64,000 nt of DNA from Cristatella mucedo (lineage: Eukaryota > Bryozoa > Phylactolaemata > Cristatellidae). Below, piece by piece: positions 35,110-46,924 of the stretch. Position 1 is the stretch's first letter; every line of letters begins with the position of its first letter. The translations under genes were made by a program, and so were the position numbers. The notes below the pieces were generated by a model, which saw nothing but the letters and a program-made list of their open reading frames with translations, had not been told where the DNA came from and did not search any database. The DNA lies in NCBI GenBank assembly GCA_009760855.2, contig WPIO01000069.1:1200501-1264500 (forward strand), written 5' to 3'.

Positions 35110-36145
35110 GAAATCCACTTTCACCATGTCTATTGCGTACTTTTAAGCAATTGCGGTCAAACCAATCTATTTTCAGAAGGCTTAAGAATAGCACAATTGA
35201 GAGTCTCATATTAGAGAAACTCGAATCTGACAAAATGTCCTTTGAAGATTGCAGGTAGCAGTGCTACGAAAGGGCAAAAGTCATACGTGGCTCACTTTCA
35301 GGTGTCCAAACGAGAAGTGTCCCAAAAGAAGAAGGCAATTTTAGAAAAATGTGTTAGCCACCGCTTGAACCTGATTGAAGTTCACGTTGTAAGTCGTGTA
35401 TTCGTTTTCATCAACTTTGGCTTGAACAATAAAGAACACCCTTTTATTCTTTTTCGAGATTAACGTTAAGGTGAAGAGATCCAAACAAGTCTTAGTCATC
35501 ACTATCAAACGTGACTATGCTACAACGTAGAGTGCAAGAGTGAAGGCTGTGGAAACCAATAAATGGACTAAACAATACTGTAGGCCTTTTGATGCAGCTT
35601 TCCTAGGACACAGGTGAAAAACTAAAACAAGAAGTGAACCTGGAAGCCTCATACGTTGTATCTTGAACTTTAACTTGTTTGGCTCTGTTGCAATTTAGGT
35701 TCTGCATTTTGAAGAAGATTGACCACGTTCAGAGAAGACTGCAGGATCTAAAGATAAACTTCAAGGACCACCTCTTGTGACATCTATTCTCTCAAAATTG
35801 AGTTGTCAAGATTTCAAGAAGACGCGTGCCAAGAATCACTACTAGATTATAAAAGAGATGTAAATTGAGGCAGTTGCAGTACAACAAAGAATTCACCGAA
35901 GGACACTTTTGTCTTGAGAAATTTCTCAAGGTATAGTTCTAACTACAGAGGAGAGGGTTTAAAGAATAATGAAGTGCAGCATACACTATCTAGGACGGAA
36001 AATTACAACTAGGGCTTTCCGGCAAAAATGATTTTCTTATCTATCAAATGTGGTTTCTTGATGATATTTAAGCAGCTTTTAAACAAACATAACCGGACCA
36101 AACTCCACAAGTGAGGTTTAGAGCTTTCAGGCTTATAGTAACAAC
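35110..36145. other. No recognised feature
   Basis: Intron sequence. A short + strand frame at 35,242-35,463 lacks any motif. Confidence 0.35.
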
Positions 36146-36419
36146 ACAACTACTAATAATGCATTTGATATAGCACCCTCAGAAAACCCAGTCTCTTTCT
36201 AGGCAATCTATATTTGTGACACAGGAAGCAAGACCGAATGGTTAGTTGTAGCATACTTAAGAAACAAGAATAACACGGTTAGAGGTGATGTGCTCAGGGT
36301 CAGCATGCAAGTTAGGTTAGTGGCAGCATGCACAGTGTCAGCACGCTTATGCAAATAAAATGCAAATAAAGGATGAATCACAGGGACTCACTTTATGCCT
36401 TGATTGGTAGATGCATTTT

Positions 36420-36766
36420 ATAATAATAATAATAATATTGCACTTGATAAAGCGCCCTCAGAGAACTTAATCTCTTTCTAGGCGCTTGACATTTGCTGCA
36501 AAGTGATACGCAATAGAATAGTAAGTAAAATCATGCTTGAAAAACAAACAAAATGAATAACATGGTTAGGGGTTACATGCACTGGGTCAGCATGCAAATG
36601 TGGTTAGTGGCAGCATGAACAGTGTCAGCACGCATAAGCACATCAAGGACGAATCACAAGGACCCACTAAATGCTGTCCTAAATAGGTATGTTTTTAAGT
36701 TTCTTTTAAATGTGGTCAGGTCAGGGGATGTTCTGATGCAGGTCGGGAGGGAGTTCCAGGCTGTGG
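36420..36766 (-). mobile_element. Young L2-A tail nested in old L2-A
   Basis: A 347-base 5'-truncated copy differing from 38,474-38,820 at only two positions that I can see, including shared private variants such as ggttacatgcactgggtc. The target point lies in the tttta stretch of the host copy; ttta on both sides may be a target duplication. Confidence 0.75.
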
Positions 36767-38098
36767 TTTAGTTTCTTATAAACATGATTAAGTCAGGGAA
36801 TTTTGCGATGCAAGTCAAAAATGAATTCCAGGTTTAGGCGCATGCAAACTAAAAGCACAGTCTGCAATTGATTTGAGATTTGTAGGAGGTAGAGGCAAAC
36901 AGCTGGATTCCGAAATGCAGGTGGTACGATGCTTATCCTGGCGGCAGACTATATGTGATAATTAAGCTGGTGCTAAATAATGAAGGGACCTACAAGCGAG
37001 TGACAAAGTCTTGAAGTCGATGCGTTATTTGACTGGGAGCTAGTGCAGGTTGGCAAGAAGTAGTGTGATTTGGCAACGGAGTCGTTCACGACAGACAAGC
37101 CTAGCTAAGGAGTGTTGCACCAGCTGTAAGCGCCTGCTTGGGCAGGCTGGTAGACTAACAAGCGGTACGTTACTGAAGTCAAGACGAGATGTCGTAAATG
37201 CATGGACAACACTAGCTGTGGTATCTCTGTCTAAGCAAGCCCGAACATTAAGCATTGTTATCTAGCTGAATGTAGGAGCACTTCACTGCGGAGCTGAAGT
37301 GGTTGTCTAATGGAAGGTCTTTTTGGAACATGACACAAAGATTTTGTGCAGACTCGTAAAACCTCAAAATCCTTGGGAGACCGTGCTTTTAGTTGGTACG
37401 ACCCCAAAGCCTGGAGCTCAGTCACAACTTCCGTCATCACACCCCTGACTTGACAACCTTTATATAGAAATTACCTATTTATCCACCGCATTTAGTGGGT
37501 CCCTGTGATTAGTCCTTGTGCATGCGGCTAATACCTAAACTTGCATGCTGACATTGTGTGTGTCACCCCTAACCTTATCATTCTTGCTGCTTATAGTGCA
37601 TTCTACCACTAACCGTTCGATCATGCTTTATTAGCTGCAAATGTGAAGCACCTAGAAAGAGACTGAGTTACCTGAGGGCGCTTTATTAAGTGTGTCATTA
37701 TTAGTATTATTATTGTTCAGCAGGAGATATCGTGGTAGAGCTAACATAGATCGGTAAACTTTCTAATTTCCGAATCACACTTCGTTGGCTCAGAGCTAGT
37801 AAGTTGGTTTTATCATTACAGTGTTCAATGTAAGAAAGTTCGCTGCCATCCTTGAGTGAATGTCATCATTCATGCAGCAAGAGAAAATTTGAGGTGTTCG
37901 AAGGCTGGGAGGGATAAAAGCAAACGCAAAACTGCGTGTCATCCGCACTGAAGTGAAAGCCTAGGTGCTTGTGCTTGGTCATTGCATCGGAAAGAGAAGA
38001 CTATAAACCGTGAAAAGAACCGGACCTAGCTCGGAGCCCTGAGGTACCCCATATTTAAGAGGTTCCACAGATGATCTCTATCCATTCACATCAACATT

Positions 38099-38374
38099 AT
38101 GTGTAGTTTGAAAATATGCAGGACTGTATTGTTACTTCTGCTAAGATTCTGGTGAACGGATAGATGTTGTATTTACAATCGGGGTCGGCCAGTGCACAAC
38201 TATGGTCCGCCCCTGATTGACCATCGGGATCGGCTGGTGCACAGCCGTGATCGAGGAGGACAACTGGAGTGGGAGTGGTCGAGGAGTCCTGCTTCCTTCT
38301 CCGTTCGTCGTAGAATAAATCGTTAGTCTTGGTCATCGGTTCGCATTCTGTGCTTTGCGAACCAACCGACGCTC
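38099..38374 (-). other. Foreign insert with an open frame inside L2-A RT
   Basis: About 275 bases interrupt the L2-A RT between the equivalents of SDRLQS and KVNGQRSSE. On the - strand the insert is open and encodes TKTNDLFYDERRRKQD, then two copies of a DHxCAxADPD motif. I do not recognise it. It may be an exon-like piece carried by retroposition or part of another mobile element. Confidence 0.4.
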
Positions 38375-38465
38375 TGCTGGAGTCTCCCACTGAGATAGGA
38401 CCTGAACCATTTTAGGGCAGTGCCAGTGACGCCCAGAAGAGATGAGAGGCCCTCAAAAGAAGGAC

Positions 38466-39701
38466 TTGGTGATAATAATAATAATAATAATATTGCACTT
38501 GATAAAGCGCCCTCAGAGAACTTAATCTCTTTCTAGGCGCTTGACATTTGCTGCAAAGTGATACGCAATAGAATAGTAAGTAAAATCATGCTTGAAAAAC
38601 AAACAAAATGAATAACATGGTTAGGGGTTACATGCACTGGGTCAGCATGCAAATGTGGTTAGTGGCAGCATGAACAGTGTCAGCACACATAAGCACATCG
38701 AGGACGAATCACAAGGACCCACTAAATGCTGTCCTAAATAGGTATGTTTTTAAGTTTCTTTTAAATGTGGTCAGGTCAGGGGATGTTCTGATGCAGGTCG
38801 GGAGGGAGTTCCAGGCTGTGGGAGCATACGAGCTAAATGCACGGTCTCCAAAGGATTTAAGGTTTGTACGAGGTATTTCTAGACTGTTGGATTCCGAAAA
38901 AAGCGAGTGGTACGATGCTTTGCCTGATGGGGTAGTATCTCTGAAAGATAGGCTGGAGCCATAGAATGAAGAGACCTAAAAGTGAGCGACAAAACCTTGA
39001 AGTCAATCCGTTGCTTGACTGGTAACCAGTGCAGGTCGGCGAGAAGTGGAGTAATGTGGCAACTGCAACGCTCACGACAGACAAGCCTAGCTGCAGAGTT
39101 TTGCACCAGCTGCAATCGCCTGATCGCACATGCTGGTAGGCCAGTAAGCAGTGAGTTGCAGAAGTCGAGACGAGATGTCACGAATGCATGGACCAACTTG
39201 GACGTGGTATCCTTATCTAAACAAGCCCTAATTTTAGCAATGTTATGAAGCTGAAAATAGGCTGATTTAACTGTGGAGCTGATGTGGTCGTCTAACGAGA
39301 GGTCACTTTGGAATATGACACCTAGATTTCGAGCTGATGCAACTGGAGATATGCTGGCAGAGCCAATTTTGAAAGTCAGCCTTTCCAATTTCTGAATAAC
39401 ACTGGGTTTGCCCATAACTAGTAAGTTAGTTTTATCATCGTTTAGTTTTAGAAAATTTGCTGCCATCCATGATTGGATGTCATCAATGCATGCAGCAAGT
39501 GAGTTGAGAGAATTTGAGGTGCTCGAAGGCTGGGAGGGATCAAAGCAAAGGTACAACTGAGTGTCATCGGCATAGAAGTGAAAGCCTAGATTGTGCTTGG
39601 CAATCACATCAGCGAGAGGGAGAGTATAAACGGTGAAAAGGACCGGACCTAGCACAGAGCCCTGAGGTACTCCATATTTTAGAGGTACTTCAGATGATCT
39701 C
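38466..39701 (-). mobile_element. Young L2-A copy, 1.24 kb, best-preserved in the window
   Basis: A continuous frame (39,655 to 38,879) covers [30 protein letters not shown] (intact YADD), [50 protein letters not shown] and [17 protein letters not shown] frameshift near 38,880 separates the last 60 codons. The 3' UTR, stem-loop and (AAT)n are intact. It is 5'-truncated just upstream of GVPQGS. Confidence 0.85.
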
Positions 39702-40004
39702 AGTCATATCAAAAGCTGCCGATAGATCGAGGAAAACAAGAGAATCTATCTAAGCCGTCATGCGTAAATAGGTCGTTATAAACCCCATTTGCTAAATCTT
39801 TGGAGTGATTATCTCTAAAACCGAAGACTGCTGCAGGCTAGAAAGGTTTGAAGGTTTACTATTTGAGTTCTGCAGGTCTGCCATAAATCGTTCCAGTGTC
39901 TGCGATAGGAATGGTAGCAGGAAGACCGGGCAGAAGTTACTCAAGTTCTCTTAGTCTAGCCTTGCCTTTTTGACTAGCGGCCTGACTTAGTGTTCTATCA
40001 TTCA

Positions 40005-40735
40005 GTTAGTATATATTTAAACTTAAAACGTCACATCTAGATTCAATAATAAACTACAATAAATTGGAACCATTGAGAATTTCAGATGAAGATGCACTTC
40101 TTCGGCTTACCTCTCGCCGTGTTCTAGCTAGTCTATAAATTTTAGTTTCAGTACGCTTGGTCAGCCAACAAGTGCATGATTCATTTTGTGTTACTAATCA
40201 AGCATACAATTATCAGCGGCTGTGAATCCCTTTGTGGGGATTTGCATGAGTCTATTCGAATGATATTTGAGTTACGTAGCCGGGCACCTTGCTTGCTAGT
40301 GATTTTTCATGGAAATTGCTTGATAATGCACTTAATAATTACTTCTCTTGCAAGGAACTCCAAAGCTACTAGATGAGGCATTAATTATTAAGAGGCTGGA
40401 ATATATGTTTATTAATATTATCGTCTGAAAGTTAGTTGGCCAATTAACCTCTTGAAGTATTTGGAAGATACCTAAACAGCGGAATGAATGTTGCAGAAAC
40501 AGATATAAGCAATCGCAACTAAATAACTCCCTAATTTTTACAACTAGGAAACAAGAAAGTAAAAAATGCATAAAGTATATTGTTGTGACATGCTTGCTTA
40601 GTGAGCGGTAATAACACACCTAAGAGAAGATCGGAGTGTTTGATTCAAGATTCACCTTTCCAATTAACGTAAATCCTCGCTGAGACAGTAGCTGTTTGGT
40701 TAAGATGGCTATATGTACAATTGCAGAGAAATCCG
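40005..40735. other. No recognised feature
   Basis: Intron sequence between the old L2-A and exon 3; no supported element. Confidence 0.35.
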
Positions 40736-40743
40736 GCACTTAC

Positions 40744-40915
40744 GGAAGCCTTAACGATTGCAAAAGGTCTAGGTAGCATCTTGTATGAAGAGAATCAAAG
40801 TGCATTAGTTGCCAGTCATCATCCGTAAGTATAGGATAGCTGTCAACAATTTTGCAAGAAATCCTGACCCTGGAGTTGTTGAATATGTATTCGTCTTTAA
40901 CGTTGACCGGTAGAT
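40744..40915 (-). CDS. Candidate exon 3 of an unrecognised nuclear-type protein
   Basis: A strong internal-exon signature: acceptor catcatctgatttcag before 40,915 and perfect donor CTTCC|GTAAGT after 40,744. It is 172 bases, phase 1 in, phase 2 out. The peptide contains LPVNVKDEYIFNNSRVRISC, KIVDSYPILTDDDWQLMHFD and SLHTRCYLDLLQSLRL. It looks like part of a folded domain of alternating strands with a C-terminal helix. I cannot name the domain. Confidence 0.55.
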
Positions 40916-40929
40916 CTGAAATCAGATGA

Positions 40930-41010
40930 TGAACTTCTCGTGAGATTCTCATCCTGAATAATCTCATCATCATCATGAATCTCACGTGATTCTCGTGAGA
41001 TTCTCATCGA
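40930..41010. repeat. Short direct repeat next to exon 3
   Basis: ttctcgtgagattctcatc occurs at about 40,937 and again at about 40,992, with an ATC-rich spacer. Confidence 0.5.
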
Positions 41011-42240
41011 GAATAACGGAGGTCAAAAAGGTCCACTGTGCGAATCTCAACTCAATAATTCCTTTGTCTAAGTCAAAATCAAATTCAGGGTAGACACTTT
41101 GTGTATGCTAATTGATAGCTCATATTAAATAACATGGTAAACATAACAATTATTTCGTGTAAATGACATAGACAGTGAAGTCGATCTAAGAGAGCATTAT
41201 TTGATATTCAAACACAGCAGCGGTCAGATCATATGAAAAAATCTTTTGGACAGACACATTTGTAACTCTCGATCAAGGCAGTATACGTGGTGCCGGCGTA
41301 GCACGCTATTTATCAGTTGTAACTACAGTATTTACTTTAAAATTCTTCTTGATTTGAAACCTCTCGTTTTCATTCAGATTGACAATTCAACGAATAATCA
41401 TTAATTTCAATCCTTGTGCACCGTTGCGAACATCACGCCTCCATGAAATGGCTAAAATTGCTATTAGCTCCATAGTTGGCTGCCACGCTCAACAACTGTA
41501 ATTAAGTTTTGGCTATTCTGACCAAAAGCCACTGAAGTTCTATAAATTGAGGCCCTGAGTCTTAACTGAAGTCTGCGAGGTTAACTATTAACGACCCAGG
41601 TAGTGGGTTCCAGCTCCGTAGTGGCTCTATCCTTAACTACTCACTTTAAGCTCTGCTAATGAGGCTGCTTAATAAGCTAACCCGAAAATTTAAAGGCAAT
41701 AAAGTGTGCCTCGCTGCCTCACGCAACTTAAAAAGAAGACCGCCTACAGATTCAAATGTGCTGAGCCAGAAGCTACAGCTTTGGGTAGATAAATATTTAT
41801 ACTTAAAGACATATAAATTCCTACTCTGATCAACACTGTGCCTCATAAGTTGGCCTCATCATTTTGTAAATTGATCAAGCTACGCTGCCCAAATTATAAA
41901 AGCCGACATTTTGATCATTTTTATAGAATTAAAAACGATTGATAAAGAGTGATTTCGAAAAATCAATGGTTAGTCAGCATTTGTGGATCATGCGATGCTG
42001 CAGCCGATTAGTTAAGCTTCTGGCTGGATGGTCAGGTGCACTTTAGGCCAGGATATGGTTGTTAGCTATGACTGTTTGTGGACTCCAGTAATGTAAGATA
42101 TCTCTGTCTAACTTCACGAAGCCATAAAAAGACAAAGCGGGTATTACCCAGCAGAGTTCTCAACAGCACCCTAAAAGCATAAGAGGCTTTCGGTAATAAT
42201 GGAGCAGCCAACAGGTACCATTTCACGAAAAGATAGAAAG
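41010..42240. other. No recognised feature
   Basis: AT-rich sequence with no recognisable repeat or coding segment. Confidence 0.35.
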
Positions 42241-42244
42241 TAAG

Positions 42245-42720
42245 AAGAGTGGCGGAGATGTGAGGGTGGCCACCCCCCAACGCTGTTCAGCCCCCGCCGG
42301 AAAAAAGCAACACTCCTCGCAGCCAACGGGAGCGCTGAGTACCGCCTCATTACGTACTGCAGTTGGACAGTATAGGCTGACTAAGCTGGATTTATTTGAA
42401 ATGGGTCAGCTTTGGGCACCTGCCCCACTCGTCCTATAGCCAAACACTTTCGGCTTGTCCACCGGCCAGTGTGGATGCTATACACTCTCTCTGCCTACCA
42501 CTCTCTTTCTCTTCTCTCTGCGCGCTCCGGAGCTGCTTCCACGACGGCTTCTGCTTCATCCGCATGTGCGCTCTCTCGCTTCGCACTAGCCTGAGAACGA
42601 TACAATACAGTCGTGGTCACCAGTACCACAACTCGCTTGTGGGGGCAACGTTCATCTTCGTCGCTTCACCATCGTGCACAAAAGCCCCTATAGAGTCATC
42701 ATGGCCACCGAGGAAGTGAG
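42245..42720 (+). repeat. Leader/LTR-like repeat, copy 2
   Basis: Closest match to the copy at 9,560-10,010 (gctgttcagcccc, gccaacgg, gagcgctgagtaccgcctcatta, gcgctccggagctgcttccacgacgg). It ends with acaaaagcccctatagagtc and an ATG (about 42,701) opening MATEEVSGMEAT, as if a leader ran into the start of a retroelement ORF that has since been lost. Confidence 0.5.
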
Positions 42721-42794
42721 CGGCATGGAGGCAACAGTTCAGTATAGTGGAGAAGATATACCTTGATCACCAGTAGGAGAATAGACGTCATCAT

Positions 42795-43146
42795 CTCATT
42801 CCTCCGCTTAAAGACCGTTGGCGATAGAAGCTTTAGCTCTGCAGGTCCTAGACTGTGGAACTTGCTTCCACAATTCTTACGCAACGACAATTACTCAAAT
42901 ACTGCCGGCTATGGCACATCCTTTTCAGCGGTCCTGAGCTGCTACTTCTATGCTACTCACTACCTTAACTGCTCTCCTGACTCTGTTATGCTTCCCACTT
43001 TTTCTTTGTTGCATGTGACGAAGTCTGTTGGCTACCGAATGCCTATCGAAAGCCGCTTTGGCTGTGAGTGCACTATACACAACTCTCCCGCGTAACGCCC
43101 ACATGGTCGTTATGACATTGTGGAGTTACAGACGGAGATACATTAC
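42795..43146 (+). mobile_element. L2-B 3' end
   Basis: Encodes LKTVGDRSFSSAGPRLWN, then the L2-B terminus ending gttacagacggagatacattaca. It matches 29,100-29,443. Confidence 0.75.
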
Positions 43147-43230
43147 ATCATTGCGTAAGAATTGAGGCAATTAGTTCCATAGTCAAGAATTTGCAAGCAA
43201 ACCCTTCCGTTACCAATGGTCTACAAGCAC
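43147..43230 (-). mobile_element. Inverted L2-B fragment
   Basis: gcgtaagaattgaggcaa and following bases are the reverse complement of the region 42,800-42,900, creating an inverted repeat with the adjacent + strand L2-B end. Confidence 0.5.
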
Positions 43231-43404
43231 TGGAAAGGAGCAGCTAGTTGATTATCAATCGAGTATCTGGGGTAACGATCGGCCTGAAAGTGGTGCAGAC
43301 GTTCAGTTGAATATGAAGAACCTAAGGCACAGCGAGTCTTGTCGTTCAGCTTATAAAAAATATCTATGAAACCGTTTGTCATCTAGCAGTCAGTAACCCT
43401 AAGG

Positions 43405-44357
43405 AGTCATGGACACACTCAGAGATATTCAGAAATTGGAAAGGCTGACTCTCAAAATTGGCTCTGCTATCACATCTCCCGTCGAATCAGCTCAAAATCT
43501 AGGTGTCATGTTTCAAAGTGACCTCAAGTTAGATGATCACATCAGCTCCACAATAAAGTCTGCCTTATTTCAGCTACGTAACATTGCTGAAATTCGGGCT
43601 TGTTTAGTTAAGGATACCACGTCCAAGTTGCTCCATGCATTTGTAACATCCCGTCTTAACTCCTGTAACTCAGTGCTTGCTGGCCTACCTACATGTACAA
43701 TCTGGCGATAACAGCTGGTGCAGAACTCCGCAGGTAGGCTTGTCTGTCATGAGCGTTGCAGTTGCCACATCACACCACTTCTCGCCGACCTGCACTGGCT
43801 ACCAGTCAAGTAACGGATCGACTTCAAGGTTTTGTCGCTCACTTTTAGGTCACTTCATTTTTTGGCTCCAGCCTGTCTCTCAGATCTATTCCCCACCCTG
43901 GCCAAGCATCGCACCACCCGCTTTTCGGAATCCAACAGTTTACCAATACCTCGCACAAACCTCAAATCCTTTAAAGACCGTGCATTTGGTTCATATGCTC
44001 CCAAAGCCTGGAACTCCTTCCCGACTTGCGTCAGAACATCCCCTGACTTCACCACAGTAAAAAAGAACTTAAAAACCACGCCTACTTTTAGTGGGTGTGG
44101 TTTTTTAGCATTTAGTGGGTCCCTGTGATTCGTCCTTCATATGCTTATGCGTGCTGACACTGTGCATGCTGCCACCAACCACACTTGCATGCTGACCCTG
44201 TGCATGTCACCCCTAACCATGCTATTCATATTGTTTATCAAGCTTGATTTTACTCACCATTCAATCGCGTTTCCCTTTGCAGCAAACGTAAAGCGCCTAA
44301 AAGAGATTGAGTTTGCTGAGGGCTCTTTATCAAGTGCATTATTATTATTATTATTGG
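43405..44357 (+). mobile_element. L2-A copy, 0.95 kb
   Basis: Starts at KLERLTLKIGSA and runs through LGVMFQSDLKLDDHISS, LNSCNSVLAGLP and HWLPVK(stop)RIDFKVLSL to SGSL. It ends with the 3' UTR, stem-loop (agcgcctaaaagagattgag) and (ATT)n. A 15-base duplication lies near 44,095 (gtgggtgtggtttt...). Confidence 0.8.
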
Positions 44358-44379
44358 GATTCGCGTGCCCACAATGTCG

Positions 44380-44586
44380 TTTTGCCCTAGCCGGTCTCAC
44401 ATTCCTCCGCTTGGCCAACTGGCGCGCTGCAGACCAGCTCGTTAGGCACGACAGTCGCTCAGTATCGGCTTGCGAAGCGATACTTCATTTCGGTCGGTCA
44501 GCTGCGTTCGCGTGACCCACTAACCCTGCAGCGACCAACTGTCTGCCTGTGCGTCGGCCCGTACGAAAGCTACCCACTCGCTGTAC

Positions 44587-44627
<41 letters not shown>

Positions 44628-44800
44628 CTTCTCACCGCTACATATTCTCCACTGGCGCTCCGGAGCTGCTCACACTACGGCTGCTACGCCTGCGTCACTA
44701 CGTACGCTCGCTCGCTCGTGCTGCCGGCTAACAATACAGCCGTCGTCATCTCGACCGCCGCTCGCTCGCGTGGGCTTCGGCTTCGCCGTGCCTTCGCCTT
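44380..44800 (+). repeat. Leader/LTR-like repeat, copy 3, with (CT)n
   Basis: Shares cagtatcggcttg, tgtctgcctgtgcgtcggcc, ggcgctccggagctgct and acaatacagccgtcgtc with copies 1 and 2. A CT run of about 35 bases sits at 44,590-44,625. Confidence 0.5.
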
Positions 44801-45341
44801 CTCGCGCCCGAGCCAGCAGCAACTCGACGTAAGCGAATCGGACGAAAGCGCACCGCCGCAAGCGCCGGATACTAATTCGCGCATAACCATTTCAAGGAAA
44901 GGTAGCCTAAGAAGATCAACTCAACTGGAGCAATTTGCAAGGTCGAGAAAGACGTTCATCGGCCGTGTTTTTCATGGCATCATTACTATCATTAAATCAT
45001 TAGAATCGCGGTGCGCGAACGTTTCCCTCTCTTACGTGAGAGATCAAGTAGATAGTGCAAGTGGCGCAAAAACGCGGCTAGAACAGTGGCTAGAGCGACT
45101 GCTCGGGCAGCGGCTTGAGCGCCGGCGGCGGCCGACGGAAGCCGCCTCCACCGCCGCTCTACAGCGGCGTCTTGCAGCGGCGAGAAGAACGTTCGATAGA
45201 GCTGCTGTGGATGGAGCCGCGATAGAGCGGCTGCCGGAGCTACGTCACTGCGTGGCGGCTGCGGCGGCTTCTAGAGCGGCTGCTGGAGCAGCGGCGGGAA
45301 CTGCGGCGGTAGCATTACGCGGCAGGCGCTGGAACGGCTGA
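44718..45341 (+). CDS. Uncharacterised 207-codon frame following the leader-like repeat; possible retroelement gag start
   Basis: The ATG lies inside the leader-like repeat. The middle (SDESAPPQAPDTNSR; RKTFIGRVFHGIITIIKSLE; TRLEQWLERLLGQR) has a coiled-coil character loosely like the N-terminal part of BEL/Pao-type gag proteins, which is only an impression. The final 80 codons are Ala/Arg-rich and come from an imperfect GC-rich repeat (GAGCGGCTG-like units), so open frame there means little. No protease or polymerase follows. It could equally be a chance frame in GC-rich DNA. Confidence 0.3.
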   Translation: MLPANNTAVVISTAARSRGLRLRRAFAFSRPSQQQLDVSESDESAPPQAPDTNSRITISRKGSLRRSTQLEQFARSRKTFIGRVFHGIITIIKSLESRCANVSLSYVRDQVDSASGAKTRLEQWLERLLGQRLERRRRPTEAASTAALQRRLAAARRTFDRAAVDGAAIERLPELRHCVAAAAASRAAAGAAAGTAAVALRGRRWNG

Positions 45342-45524
45342 TGGAGTGAAATGTAGAAAGTAGACCTATTGCAGCAGCTCGATCGTTGTGCTAGGAAAAA
45401 AATCACGGCTTCACGCTTTTGTGGTGCGAATATTTGTCGGAGTTGCCAGCATTTTCGCGCTTTCCTGGTGAGCCCGCTTGTCAGGGCTGATAGCATTGTG
45501 GGCTTTTGTCCGCACGCTTTTGTA

Positions 45525-45770
45525 ATATAAATAATAATGATAAAGTGCTTGGATAGCATCCGCAAGAAACGTTGTTCTTTTAGGTATTTTACACGTGCTG
45601 CAAAGGAAGCTTGATCCCACGATTAGTGGTAACATGCGCAATGTCATCCAGCGAACCGTGGTCAGGACACATGCGCAGTATCAATCAACGTGTAAATGTG
45701 GTTAGTGGCGGCATGCACAGTGTCAGCGTGCACAAGCAAGTAAAAGACGAATAACACAGATACACTTTGA
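45525..45770 (-). mobile_element. L2-A 3' end, diverged
   Basis: The - strand 3' UTR (gtggttagtggcggcatgcacagtgtcagc) and weakened stem-loop are recognisable. Confidence 0.6.
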
Positions 45771-45774
45771 ACGT

Positions 45775-46915
45775 ATGCGGATGTAATTCCACCAACCATG
45801 TATGCCCTCCTCCTCATCTAAAGTCACCTGTGAATTGCGACGCCTAAAGTCCCGTGACATCGATGCTGTCCAAGCGAAAATATATCTGCTTCGCCTCTGC
45901 TGCTCAATCCCCCTTCTGACTTGTCATCATTTATAGATTGCTACAATCCGATACTAGCCGACCTACACTACGGCTTCATGCACCGTGCACCATCGCTCAG
46001 ATGGCCTTGGCTTGGTGCACACGCAGGACAAAGGTAGCTGAACAAGGAATAAATCGAGAGAACTAATAGGTTAATATAACAAGTATATATCCATAGCATA
46101 GACAATTCTAGTCAACTGTGATCGAGAGTGAAAGACATACCAAATCTGCCGCAGGTCTGCGAAATCTTTTGAGAGTGCCTAGAGCATCAATGATCTGCCG
46201 AAAGGCACAACGACTTGAGTGGTTTTCTTACCTGGATTACAACCTACGGGTAAAATTCAGACTATCTAAAAGTTCCAAACGCAGTCAATTTTAACTGCTA
46301 CAAATCTTCGGCTTCTACGTCATCTTAGGCTTTAATTGCTTATTTCACTTTCTAGTCACAATTAGGCAAGAATTGCGAAAAATAAATGTCTCAGCAGTGA
46401 TTATCTCACCAATTTAGCTAGACACCATTCAATAGATGCTCTGCTAGATTTGAGTGTGCTCTGGAATAACTCATGCAAATATTGCGGATCTCTGTGAATT
46501 TTAGGCTATTTGAGTAAGAGAATAAATATTGCTCACCGAGACTACTTATGCCTTTAAGTGAGTTCAAATGGCACTACAGTGATGATTTGTATAAAAATAC
46601 AATGCTGATCGTGATATAAAAATAATTGTAATAATATAAATAGATATTTAAGCTACGATGCTCTAAGTAAACTAAATCTTTTTTTGAGTTATCTCGTATC
46701 AAGTAAGCAGTGTAAGGAGCACTCAGAGTGATTGATGATACTGACATGAAAAATACCGCAACTGTATGAGAATAAAAGTCCATTTGCAAGAAAAGATAAA
46801 AAAGAAATTGCGTACAATATGCTGCGTTCATATTGCGCGAGGAATGTCACGAAGTAAGGGCATACTGCCTATAAACTTGGACCAGATGTAGCAAAGGATA
46901 ACTATTAAAGGGGCG
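45775..46915. other. No recognised feature
   Basis: AT-rich intron sequence downstream of exon 2 of the - strand gene. Confidence 0.35.
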
Positions 46916-46924
46916 TCAACTTAC

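Larger units (their letters stand above)
36150..40000 (-). mobile_element. Old, long L2-A copy with two younger L2-A copies and one foreign insert
   Basis: In element orientation it begins with VRPLVKKA and NFCPVFLLPFLSQTLERFMA (RT fingers), then SVFGFRDNHS and [14 protein letters not shown]. It is broken at 39,701/38,466 by a young L2-A and resumes with HQVLL and the GVTGTALKWFRSYLSGRLQ equivalent. It is broken again at 38,374-38,099 by a foreign insert, then continues with PLKYGVPQG to the C-terminus. A third break at 36,766/36,420 is a second young L2-A tail. The 3' end is at about 36,150. Once the insertions are removed, roughly 2 kb of ordinary L2-A remains. Confidence 0.75.

Noticed and set aside
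38177-38389. A seventh exon of the - strand gene (acceptor-like ctatctcag, GATT|GTAAAT donor).
   Set aside because: The apparent acceptor is part of the L2-A RT codons for RSYLS, and the segment sits inside an L2-A copy. Its phase also conflicts with the neighbouring exons.
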